A stretch of 38,435 nucleotides of DNA. Source: JAYWAM01 sp043782425 (lineage in GTDB: Bacteria; Pseudomonadota; Gammaproteobacteria; Burkholderiales; Usitatibacteraceae). The notes below the pieces were generated by a model, which was not told the DNA's origin, did no database searches, and was given only the letters and a program-made list of their open reading frames with translations. This document shows, one piece after another, positions 31,735 to 38,435 of the stretch; positions within the stretch are counted from its first letter, which is position 1, and each line of letters opens with the position of its first letter. The DNA lies in NCBI GenBank assembly GCA_043782425.1, contig JAYWAM010000171.1:1-38435 (forward strand). Reading direction: 5' to 3'. Position numbers and translations under genes: made by a program.

Positions 31735-33687
31735 TCATTTTTTGTCTTTTACTTCTTCATACTCTGCATCGACCACGTTGCCTTCATCCTTCTTGGCTGC
31801 TGATTCGCCACCCGCAGCGCCACCCGCCGCTGCGCCGCTGGCCGCAGCATCCGCCTGCGCCTTGGCCTGCGCGTCGGCGTACATTTTCTCGCCAAGTTTT
31901 TGCGCTGCCTGCGACAGGGTTTCGGTCTTGGCGGTGATCTTGTCCTTGTCGTCTGACTTGAGCGCTTCTTCTGCGTCCTTGATGGCGGCTTCGATTTTCG
32001 TTTTTTCGCCCGCGTCGAGTTTATCGCCATACTCGGTCAGGGATTTCTTGGTCGAGTGAATCAGGGCATCGGCCTGGTTGCGCGCGCTGACCAGTTCAAG
32101 CACTTTGCGATCATCGTCGGCGTGCGATTCGGCGTCTTTCACCATGGCCTGAATCTCATTTTCGGAAAGGCCCGAGTTGGCTTTGATGGTGATTTTATTT
32201 TCCTTGCCGGTGGCCTTGTCCTTGGCGTGAACGTGCATGATGCCGTTGGCATCGATGTCAAACGTGACCTCGATCTGCGGCATGCCGCGTTGCGAGGGCG
32301 GAATGCCTTCGAGATTAAACTGGCCGAGAGATTTGTTGCCGGCCGCCACATCGCGCTCACCTTGCAGCACATGGATGGTCACGGCCGATTGATTATCGTC
32401 GGCGGTGGAGAACACCTGCGAGGCTTTGGTGGGGATGGTGGTGTTTTTCTTGATGAGCTTGGTCATCACGCCGCCCAGGGTCTCGATGCCGAGTGACAAC
32501 GGCGTCACGTCGAGCAGCAGCACATCTTTCACGTCGCCCTTGAGCACGCCGCCCTGGATCGCTGCACCGACGGCAACGGCTTCATCGGGGTTTACGTCCT
32601 TGCGCGGTTCGCGACCAAAAATTTCCTTCACTTTTTCCTGCACCTTGGGCATGCGCGTCTGGCCGCCGACCAGGATGACGTCGGAAATATCGCTGATCTT
32701 GAGGCCCGAATCCTTGATGGCCATTTCGCACGGCTTGACAGTGCGCTCGATGAGATCATCGACCAGCGCCTCGAATTTGGCGCGCGTGAGCTTGATGGCC
32801 AGATGTCGCGGCCCGGTGGCGTCCGCCGTGATGTAGGGCAGGTTCACTTCCGTCTGTTGTGTGGACGACAGCTCGATCTTGGCTTTTTCCGCCGCTTCTT
32901 TCAGGCGTTGCAGGGCCAACACGTCCTTTTTAAGGTCGATGGCCTGATCTTTCTTGAATTCATCGACCAGATAATCCATGAGGCGCTGATCGAAATCCTC
33001 GCCGCCGAGGAAGGTGTCGCCGTTGGTGGAAAGCACTTCAAACTGGTGCTCGCCATCAATCTCGGAAATTTCAATAATGGAAATATCGAAAGTGCCGCCA
33101 CCCAGGTCATAGACTGCGATTTTGCGGTCGCCTTCTTTCTTGTCCATGCCGAAGGCCAGCGCCGCAGCGGTGGGCTCGTTGATGATGCGTTTCACGTCGA
33201 GGCCGGCGATGCGCCCGGCGTCTTTGGTGGCCTGGCGCTGCGAGTCGTTGAAGTAAGCGGGAACGGTGATGACGGCCTCGGTGACTTCCTCGCCGAGATA
33301 GTCTTCCGCCGTTTTTTTCATCTTGCGCAGCACTTCGCTTGAGACTTGCGGCGGCGCCATTTTTCTGCCCTGGGCCTCAACCCAGGCGTCGCCGTTGTCG
33401 TTTTTGAGAATCTTGTAGGGCATCAGGTCGATGTCCTTTTGCACTTCTTTTTCCTCGAAGCGGCGGCCGATCAGGCGCTTCACCGCGAATAGAGTGTTCT
33501 TTGCGTTGGTGACCGCCTGGCGCTTGGCCGAGGCGCCGACGAGAATTTCGCCGTCGTCCTGATAGGCGACAATGGAAGGCGTGGTGCGCGCGCCTTCGGA
33601 GTTCTCGATCACCTTGGGCGTGCCGCCTTCCATGATGGCGACGCACGAGTTGGTCGTTCCCAAATCAATACCGATAATTTTTCCCAT
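31735..33687 (-). CDS. dnaK: Molecular chaperone DnaK (Hsp70)
   Basis: DnaK binds exposed hydrophobic segments of proteins in an ATP-controlled cycle. The 650-residue protein starts KIIGIDLGTTNSCVAIMEG and carries the Hsp70 signatures VYDLGGGTFDISIIEI and VILVGGQTRMPKVQ. It has the interdomain linker region DVLLLDVTPLSLGIETLGG and ends with a glycine/alanine-rich tail and EEVKDKK. It lies between grpE (64 bases upstream) and dnaJ. A sigma-32-like promoter overlaps the end of grpE, so dnaK may also be transcribed on its own. Confidence 0.99.
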   Translation of the reverse strand: MGKIIGIDLGTTNSCVAIMEGGTPKVIENSEGARTTPSIVAYQDDGEILVGASAKRQAVTNAKNTLFAVKRLIGRRFEEKEVQKDIDLMPYKILKNDNGDAWVEAQGRKMAPPQVSSEVLRKMKKTAEDYLGEEVTEAVITVPAYFNDSQRQATKDAGRIAGLDVKRIINEPTAAALAFGMDKKEGDRKIAVYDLGGGTFDISIIEISEIDGEHQFEVLSTNGDTFLGGEDFDQRLMDYLVDEFKKDQAIDLKKDVLALQRLKEAAEKAKIELSSTQQTEVNLPYITADATGPRHLAIKLTRAKFEALVDDLIERTVKPCEMAIKDSGLKISDISDVILVGGQTRMPKVQEKVKEIFGREPRKDVNPDEAVAVGAAIQGGVLKGDVKDVLLLDVTPLSLGIETLGGVMTKLIKKNTTIPTKASQVFSTADDNQSAVTIHVLQGERDVAAGNKSLGQFNLEGIPPSQRGMPQIEVTFDIDANGIMHVHAKDKATGKENKITIKANSGLSENEIQAMVKDAESHADDDRKVLELVSARNQADALIHSTKKSLTEYGDKLDAGEKTKIEAAIKDAEEALKSDDKDKITAKTETLSQAAQKLGEKMYADAQAKAQADAAASGAAAGGAAGGESAAKKDEGNVVDAEYEEVKDKK

Positions 33688-33728
33688 GATCTTTTCCTTT
33701 AGTTGCCGAAATTAAAAACCTGTACTTA

Positions 33729-33756
33729 AAGTAGGGTTATTCCGGTCTTTTTCAAC
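33729..33756 (-). promoter_or_regulatory. Candidate internal sigma-32 promoter before dnaK
   Basis: On the minus strand, GTTGAAA (33756-33750) and CCCTACTT (33736-33729) are 13 bases apart. They match the sigma-32 consensus CTTGAAA and CCCCATNT at most positions. The -35 overlaps the grpE stop codon, and dnaK starts about 40 bases further on. The spacing equals that of the grpE promoter. Confidence 0.5.
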
Positions 33757-34306
33757 TGCTATCTGCTTTTGCCCTGGCTACCGCCACCAGTGCGGGGCGT
33801 AACAAGCGCTCGTGCAGCAGGAAGCCCTTTTGCATCACCATCACCACGGTATTAGGCTCCTGATCCGATTCCACAGTGTTGATCGCCTGGTGCTTTTTGG
33901 GGTCGAACTTTTCGCCCAGCGGGTTGATTTCCGAGATGGAAAATTTTTCCAGCACGTTATTTAATTGGCGCGCAGTCAATTCCACGCCGGTTTTGAAAGA
34001 TTCAATGGAAGTGTTTTCCACCACCAGTGCGGCGTCCAGGCTGTCTTTCACGGCAAGCAAGGCTTCGGCGAATTTTTCCACGCCGAACTTGTGCGCTTTG
34101 GTGACATCCTCGGCGGCGCGGCGGCGGGTGTTGTCTGTTTCGGCCTTGGCGCGCAGGAAGGCATCGTAATGTTCCTGGGCTTTGGTCTGCGCGTCGGCGA
34201 GCGCGGCTTCAAGCTCGCTCATGCGCGCTTCGGGGCTGGGTACAGGCGTGTTATCAGACGCATCCTGCATAGTCTCAGGCATGGCGCTCGGTGTCGGATC
34301 GGACAT
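33752..34306 (-). CDS. grpE: Nucleotide exchange factor GrpE
   Basis: GrpE releases ADP from DnaK. The 184-residue protein has a disordered acidic N-terminus, the long dimerising helix (SELEAALADAQTKAQEHYDAFLRAKAETDNTRRRAAED), and the beta domain (INPLGEKFDPKKHQAINTVESDQEPNTVVMVMQKGFLLHERLLRPALVAVARA region). ATG 34306 is used; a TTG at 34309 adds one residue. It heads the grpE-dnaK-dnaJ operon behind a strong sigma-32 promoter candidate. Confidence 0.98.
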   Translation of the reverse strand: MSDPTPSAMPETMQDASDNTPVPSPEARMSELEAALADAQTKAQEHYDAFLRAKAETDNTRRRAAEDVTKAHKFGVEKFAEALLAVKDSLDAALVVENTSIESFKTGVELTARQLNNVLEKFSISEINPLGEKFDPKKHQAINTVESDQEPNTVVMVMQKGFLLHERLLRPALVAVARAKADSS

Positions 34307-34339
34307 CAAAAAACTCCAGAAAAAACAAAGTCCTGTGAA

Positions 34340-34367
34340 ACTTGGGGGCTAATCCTCGAATTTCAAG
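34340..34367 (-). promoter_or_regulatory. Sigma-32 (RpoH) promoter for grpE-dnaK-dnaJ
   Basis: On the minus strand CTTGAAA (34367-34361) is an exact -35 match for sigma-32, and CCCCAAGT (34347-34340) matches most of CCCCATNT, 13 bases apart. The start of transcription would fall about 25-30 bases before the grpE ATG. No CIRCE element is seen in this region. Confidence 0.8.
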
Positions 34368-34493
34368 AGATTCAGGCAGCGCGCGCCACAGCGTTGCGGC
34401 AGAGGCGTAGCACAAGTGGAACACGGGACCGAATATTCTCTTGAATAGAAAAACCGCGATAATACCCGTCCTTTACCTTTTTCCGAAATATCC

Positions 34494-35324
34494 ATGAGCG
34501 TTCACCAGCAATCGAAGCGCCTCACCATCCCCGATATTCGCGCGCGCAAGGGTGCGGGCAGCTTGGTCGTGCTCACGGCTTACACCAAGCCGATGGCGCA
34601 ACTGCTCGATGCGCATGTCGATGTCCTGCTGGTCGGCGATTCGCTCGGCATGGTGCTCTATGGTATGGAAAATTCGCTAGGTGTAACGCTCGACATGATG
34701 ATTAACCACACCAAGGCGGTGGTGCGCGGCGCTCAGCATGCTTGTGTCGTCATCGACATGCCGTTCGCCAGCTACCAGGAATCGCATGCCCAGGCCTACC
34801 GCAATTGCGCACGCGCAATGGCCGAGTCGGGCGCGCAAGGCGTCAAGCTTGAGGGTGGCGCTGAGATGGCCGATACGGTGCGCTTTCTCACCGAACGCGG
34901 CGTGCCGGTGATGGCGCACATCGGCCTCATGCCGCAACACGTCAACGTCATGGGCGGTTTCAAGGCGCAGGGCAAGGAACACGATGCAAAAAATAAATGG
35001 ATCGGCATCGCCAAAAAGCTGGAAGACGCGGGGGCGTTTTCGATGGTGATAGAGGGCACGGTGGAAGCGGTAGCGCGCGCGGTCACCGAGGCGCTAGCCA
35101 TTCCCACCATCGGCATAGGCGCATCCCCCGCGTGCGATGGGCAGGTGCTGGTGACCGAAGATATCCTCGGCCTGTTCTCCGACTTCACGCCGAAGTTCGC
35201 CAAACGCTACGTGGAATTGGGCAAGGAAGTGGAGAAAGCGGTGGCGGCTTACGCTGCCGAAGTCAGGAGCGGAAAGTTTCCAGAAATGCAGCATTGTTTC
35301 GGCGTGCCGAAGCCCGGGAAGTAG
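34494..35324 (+). CDS. panB: 3-methyl-2-oxobutanoate hydroxymethyltransferase
   Basis: PanB adds a hydroxymethyl group from methylene-tetrahydrofolate to ketoisovalerate, giving ketopantoate, the first step to pantothenate and CoA. The 276-residue TIM-barrel protein shows VLTAYTKPMAQLLD, the metal-binding LLVGDSLGMVLYG and VVIDMPFASYQES, GAQGVKLEGG, and PVMAHIGLMPQHVNVMGGF. It ends with IPTIGIGASPACDGQVLVTED. ATG 34494 is divergent from grpE. Unlike in many genomes, panC is not adjacent: the next gene, hemH, is convergent across a REP-like element. Confidence 0.98.
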   Translation: MSVHQQSKRLTIPDIRARKGAGSLVVLTAYTKPMAQLLDAHVDVLLVGDSLGMVLYGMENSLGVTLDMMINHTKAVVRGAQHACVVIDMPFASYQESHAQAYRNCARAMAESGAQGVKLEGGAEMADTVRFLTERGVPVMAHIGLMPQHVNVMGGFKAQGKEHDAKNKWIGIAKKLEDAGAFSMVIEGTVEAVARAVTEALAIPTIGIGASPACDGQVLVTEDILGLFSDFTPKFAKRYVELGKEVEKAVAAYAAEVRSGKFPEMQHCFGVPKPGK

Positions 35325-35328
35325 CGAA

Positions 35329-35423
35329 GTAGGGTGGATCAAGGCCGCAGGCCGGATCCACCGCAACGCTTAAATTTCGTGCGTATGGTGGTTGGTGGAT
35401 ACGCTGCGCTTTATCCACCCTAC
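35329..35423. repeat. REP-like doublet between panB and hemH
   Basis: Two related units face each other. The left one starts GTAGGGTGGATCAAGGCC at 35329 and ends GGATCCACC at 35362. The right one, read on the minus strand from 35423, starts GTAGGGTGGATAAAGCGC and ends GTATCCACC. Each forms a hairpin and the outer GTAGGGTGGAT ends pair. It is the same design as the element at 30339-30409, with a different stem sequence, and again sits between convergent genes. Confidence 0.8.
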
Positions 35424-35433
35424 GCCTAGTTCC

Positions 35434-36549
35434 CTAGACCTTTGCCCCCAGCGCCTTGGCGCGTTGCGCGCTGGCTTGCAATTGCGCTTGGGCGGCGTTT
35501 TTGTCCCAATCCGTGCCGATCCATCCGCCGAGGTTTTGCAGGGCGATGGTCATGAGGGCGTTGACCCACGGTTCGCTGTCGTTGGTGGTGGGGATGTAAT
35601 TGAATTGTTTGCCGCCCGATTTCAAAAAACTGATTTTGCCTTCGATTGCGATCTCTTCCAGCGTTTCCAGGCAATCGGCGGCGAAGCCGGGGCAGATGGT
35701 GTCGACGCGTTTCACACCGGCTTTGCCCAGCGCTTCGAGTGTTTTGTCGGTGTAGGGTTGCAGCCATTCGGCTTTGCCGAAGCGCGACTGGAAGGTCACC
35801 ACGTACTGGTCTTTCTTCAGCGCCAGTTGCTCGGCGATGAGGCGCGCGGTCACGTGGCATTCGCAGTGATAAGGATCGCCTTTGTCGAGGTGAAAACGCG
35901 GCAGGCCGTGGAAGGTCATCAGCAGCTTGTCGCTGGCGAAATCGGGTCGGCCGGATTTCATCCAATAAGCCAATACGTTCTTCACGATGGCGTCGATATA
36001 GGCAGGATGATCGTGGAAGCTGCGCACGAAACGCAGCGCCGGGATATTGCGATAGCGCCTGAGCTCGTCGCCTATGGCATCGAGCGTTGTGGCGGTAGTG
36101 CTGGAGGCATATTGCGGATAAAGCGGCAGCACCAATATGCGTTCGCAATGCGCGGCCTTGAGTTGCGCGATCACACTGGCGATGGAAGGATTGCCGTAAC
36201 GCATGGCGTAAGCCACGCGCAGCGGGCTGTTGATTTTTTCGCCCAGGTAGCCGCGCAACATCTGCGTCTGGCGCTCGGTGTAAACCTTGAGCGGCGAGCC
36301 TTCCTTTAGCCAAATGCTGGCGTATTTTTTCGCCGTCTTGGCCGGGCGCGTGTTGAGTATGATGCCGTTAAGAATCAGCCACCAGATGAGCTTGGGAATT
36401 TCGACCACGCGCGGGTCGGTAAGAAACTCCTTGAGAAAGCGCCGCACCGCGCCGCGTGTCGGTTCATCGGGCGTGCCAAGATTGACCAGCAGGATGCCGG
36501 TTTGCAGTTGCGTGCCGTGCTCGAATGGCGGTTCGGGGAGAAGGGACAT
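35434..36549 (-). CDS. hemH: Ferrochelatase
   Basis: HemH inserts ferrous iron into protoporphyrin IX, the last step of protohaem synthesis. From ATG 36549 the 371-residue protein shows TGILLVNLGTPDEPT, WLKEGSPLKVYTERQT, VLPLYPQYASSTTATTLD, and the metal-site His in LMTFHGLPRFHLDKGDPY. It also shows VTFQSRFGKAEWLQPYT and a C-terminal acidic region (TICPGFAADCLETLEEIAIEG). A longer frame from 36600 overlaps hrcA and is rejected. The ATG follows the hrcA stop by one base, so hrcA and hemH are co-transcribed. Confidence 0.98.
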   Translation of the reverse strand: MSLLPEPPFEHGTQLQTGILLVNLGTPDEPTRGAVRRFLKEFLTDPRVVEIPKLIWWLILNGIILNTRPAKTAKKYASIWLKEGSPLKVYTERQTQMLRGYLGEKINSPLRVAYAMRYGNPSIASVIAQLKAAHCERILVLPLYPQYASSTTATTLDAIGDELRRYRNIPALRFVRSFHDHPAYIDAIVKNVLAYWMKSGRPDFASDKLLMTFHGLPRFHLDKGDPYHCECHVTARLIAEQLALKKDQYVVTFQSRFGKAEWLQPYTDKTLEALGKAGVKRVDTICPGFAADCLETLEEIAIEGKISFLKSGGKQFNYIPTTNDSEPWVNALMTIALQNLGGWIGTDWDKNAAQAQLQASAQRAKALGAKV

Positions 36550-36550
36550 T

Positions 36551-37570
36551 TTAGTGCTGCGACAAAGCCGACGACAATAGCTTGGCCGTGACATCGACAA
36601 TGGGAATCACGCGCTCATACGCCATGCGTGTCGGGCCGATGACGCCGACGGTGCCGACGATCTGGCCATCGACTTCGTAGGGCGCGGTGACGATGCTGCA
36701 TTCGTCCAGCGGCACCAGCGCCGATTCGCCGCCGATGAATATTTTTACCCCTTCGGCGCGCAGACTGACATCAAGAATTTCCATGAGTTGCGTCTTTTGG
36801 TCAAATACATTGAACAGCTTGCGCAGGCTGGCCATGTTGAACGACAGATCATTGATGTCGAGCAAATTGCGCTCGCCCGACACCACCATTCCCGCGCCGC
36901 TGCTATCGGCGCCGTGACTATGCGCTTCCACCAGCGCCGCCATCAAGGCGGAAATATCCTGATGCAGTTGCGACAGCTCAGTGCGGACTTTCTCGCGCAA
37001 CTGATCGAAATCAAGCCCGGCGTAATTCTGGTTGATGAAGTTTCCAGCCTCGACGAGTTGCGCTGCTGAGTAGACCTTATCGGTGAATATAATACGGTTT
37101 TGCACGTCGCCGTCAGTCGCCACCAGAATCAGCAGCACGCGCTTTTCGGAAAGCTGGATGAATTCAACGTGCTTCATGCCGACACCGGTGCGGCGCGGCG
37201 TCATGACGATGCCGGCGAAATGCGTCAGATCGGACAGCATTTGTGAGGCCACAGCCACCACTTGCTTGGGGTTATCTGGCTTAAGCTGCACCTCAAGTTG
37301 CAGGCGTTCGAGTTGCTGCAAAGGTTGTATGGTTAAAAGCGTATCGACAAAAATACGGTAACCTTTGGGCGTGGGGATACGTCCGGCAGAGGTGTGCGGG
37401 CTGGAAATGAAGCCCATTTCTTCCAGGTCCGCCATCACGTTGCGGATCGAAGCCGGCGACAACTCCAGCCCGGAATACTTCGATAGCGCGCGCGAGCCGA
37501 CCGGTTGGCCGTCGGCAATATAGCGTTCGACCAGGACTTTCAACAGGCTTTGGGCGCGTTCGTTGAGCAT
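36551..37570 (-). CDS. hrcA: Heat-inducible transcription repressor HrcA
   Basis: HrcA binds CIRCE operators and represses heat-shock genes, with the GroE chaperonin holding it active. The 339-residue protein has an N-terminal winged helix (GSRALSKYSGLELSPASIRNVMADLEEMGFI, then SPHTSAGRIPTPKGYR) and the conserved HrcA core and C-terminus (VGTVGVIGPTRMAYERVIPIVDVTAKLLS). ATG 37570 gives the usual LNERAQSLLKVLVERYI start. It is followed at once by hemH and is divergent from nadK. A perfect CIRCE site in this window lies before rpoH, not before dnaK or hrcA. Confidence 0.98.
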   Translation of the reverse strand: MLNERAQSLLKVLVERYIADGQPVGSRALSKYSGLELSPASIRNVMADLEEMGFISSPHTSAGRIPTPKGYRIFVDTLLTIQPLQQLERLQLEVQLKPDNPKQVVAVASQMLSDLTHFAGIVMTPRRTGVGMKHVEFIQLSEKRVLLILVATDGDVQNRIIFTDKVYSAAQLVEAGNFINQNYAGLDFDQLREKVRTELSQLHQDISALMAALVEAHSHGADSSGAGMVVSGERNLLDINDLSFNMASLRKLFNVFDQKTQLMEILDVSLRAEGVKIFIGGESALVPLDECSIVTAPYEVDGQIVGTVGVIGPTRMAYERVIPIVDVTAKLLSSALSQH

Positions 37571-37609
37571 GGCTTTATTGTACAAAAATCGCAAGATCGG
37601 TGTTGTAAA

Positions 37610-37628
37610 AACTCTATCCTATAGAGTT
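37610..37628. promoter_or_regulatory. Perfect inverted repeat between divergent hrcA and nadK
   Basis: AACTCTAT (37610-37617), CCT, then ATAGAGTT (37621-37628) is an exact 8-3-8 palindrome. It lies in the 87 bases between the start codons of hrcA and nadK, so it could be an operator acting on both. It does not resemble CIRCE. Confidence 0.6.
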
Positions 37629-37657
37629 AAGGCGTGCGATGTGGTTTAATTTTCCCC

Positions 37658-38435
37658 ATGAGCCAACTTAAAGCCTACAAAAACGTCGCGATTATCGGCA
37701 AACTGGACGGCGTCCATATAGCCGAGCCCCTCACTATTCTGACCGATCTGCTGCACCAGCGCGGCATGCAGGTGCTGATGGATGCGCGCACTGCTTCGTT
37801 CTCCAGAAGCGCTCCGGATCGCATCGTTGCGCTCGAGGCTATCGGCGCGCAAATCGATCTTGCCGTGGCGGTAGGCGGCGATGGCACCTTGCTCGCGGCG
37901 GCGCGTCTGGTCACGCCACATGGCGTGCCGCTGATCGGCATCAACTTAGGCCGCCTGGGTTTTCTCACCGATATTCCGGCGCACTCCATCGAGGAAATGG
38001 TGCTCGGTGTGCTCAACGGCGTGTGCGTAGTCGAGCAAAGGCTGATGCTGCATGCCACGATTCAGCGCGCCGGAAAAACGGTCTTCCAGGGTGTGGCGCT
38101 CAACGACGTGGTGGTGAGCCGCGGTGCGATGGGCAGCATGATTGAGTTTGCGGTGGAGGTGAACGGCGAGTTCGTTTATTCAGTGCGTGCCGATGGGCTG
38201 ATTATCGGCACGCCCACCGGTTCCACCGCCTATGCTCTGTCGGCTGGCGGGCCGATTCTGCATCCGCGTCTGCCGGCCATTGCCCTGGTTCCCATTTCTC
38301 CGCACACACTTTCCAACCGGCCGGTGGCGATACCGAGCGATTCCATTGTGGAGGTGAAGCTCATCCGCGGCCAGGATGCGCGCGTTAATTTCGACGTGCA
38401 ATCGTTTTTCGATCCGCAGCCAGACGATACGCTAG
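37658..38435 (+). CDS. nadK: NAD kinase, truncated at the window edge
   Basis: NadK phosphorylates NAD to NADP in the cytosol. The frame opens at ATG 37658 and stays open to the last base, giving about 259 of the usual 290 or so residues. Family motifs are clear: VAIIGKLDGVHIAEPL, the phosphate-binding AVAVGGDGTLLAAAR, NLGRLGFLTDI, ALNDVVVSRG, and DGLIIGTPTGSTAYALSAGGPILHP followed by PISPHTLSNRPV. The C-terminal end lies outside the window. Divergence from hrcA is a common betaproteobacterial arrangement. Confidence 0.97.
   Translation, partial: MSQLKAYKNVAIIGKLDGVHIAEPLTILTDLLHQRGMQVLMDARTASFSRSAPDRIVALEAIGAQIDLAVAVGGDGTLLAAARLVTPHGVPLIGINLGRLGFLTDIPAHSIEEMVLGVLNGVCVVEQRLMLHATIQRAGKTVFQGVALNDVVVSRGAMGSMIEFAVEVNGEFVYSVRADGLIIGTPTGSTAYALSAGGPILHPRLPAIALVPISPHTLSNRPVAIPSDSIVEVKLIRGQDARVNFDVQSFFDPQPDDTL

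Noticed and set aside
35392..36309. Open frame of 305 codons on the plus strand
   Set aside because: Antisense to hemH, with a start inside the REP-like element; no protein features.
1..38435. CRISPR arrays, tRNA or rRNA genes, insertion sequences, prophage
   Set aside because: I saw no regularly spaced repeats, cloverleaf-like genes, transposase or integrase motifs, or phage structural genes.

Overview
The window is a gene-dense chromosomal segment with no phage, transposase, integrase, CRISPR, rRNA or tRNA gene that I can see. Gene content and order point to a betaproteobacterium. The pointers are hemA-prfA-prmC-grxD, pilB-pilC-pilD-coaE-zapD-yacG, an aa3 cytochrome oxidase cluster carrying DUF2970 and DUF2909 small membrane proteins, ftsY-ftsE-ftsX-rpoH, and hrcA divergent from nadK. 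A Nitrosomonadales (Gallionella/Sulfuricella-like) relative is my guess from this order; I cannot prove it without a search.

Layout, left to right. (1) 1-4611, minus strand: hemA-prfA-prmC-grxD-tauE-like exporter. (2) 4794-10340, plus strand: type IV pilus genes pilB, pilC, pilD, then coaE, zapD, yacG. (3) 10567-14762, plus strand: aa3-type cytochrome c oxidase coxB, coxA, a 36-residue membrane peptide, ctaG, a DUF2970 protein and coxC, closed by a hairpin terminator. A DUF2909 gene faces it. (4) 15108-19308, plus strand: oxidase maturation genes surf1, a SCO-like protein, ctaA, ctaB, sco, then ridA. (5) 19362-22897, minus strand: ftsY-ftsE-ftsX and rpoH, with a perfect CIRCE element just upstream of rpoH. 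(6) 23043-24395, plus strand: rsmD, coaD, a YfhL-type ferredoxin. (7) 24392-27252, minus strand: a dynamin-like GTPase and mutM. (8) 27389-30275, plus strand: a secreted TPR protein and a YeeE/YedE transporter. (9) 30519-34306, minus strand: grpE-dnaK-dnaJ. (10) panB (plus), hemH and hrcA (minus), and a nadK that runs off the right edge.

Three themes link the genes. Haem and respiration: hemA opens haem synthesis and hemH closes it, ctaB and ctaA make haem A, and SURF1, CtaG and SCO proteins fit haem A and copper into CoxA/CoxB. Heat shock: the window holds the repressor (hrcA), its operator (CIRCE on rpoH), the sigma factor (rpoH), and sigma-32-like promoters before grpE and dnaK. This suggests a cascade HrcA -> RpoH -> GrpE/DnaK/DnaJ. 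Coenzyme A: panB, coaD and coaE are all present but dispersed.

I see no wholly new multi-gene system. The items most worth a second look are the CIRCE-embedded rpoH promoter, the internal sigma-32-like promoter before dnaK, an in-frame stop in the pilD leader, the 36-residue gene between coxA and ctaG, the second SCO-like protein, the dynamin-like GTPase, and the paired REP-like palindromes at convergent gene ends.
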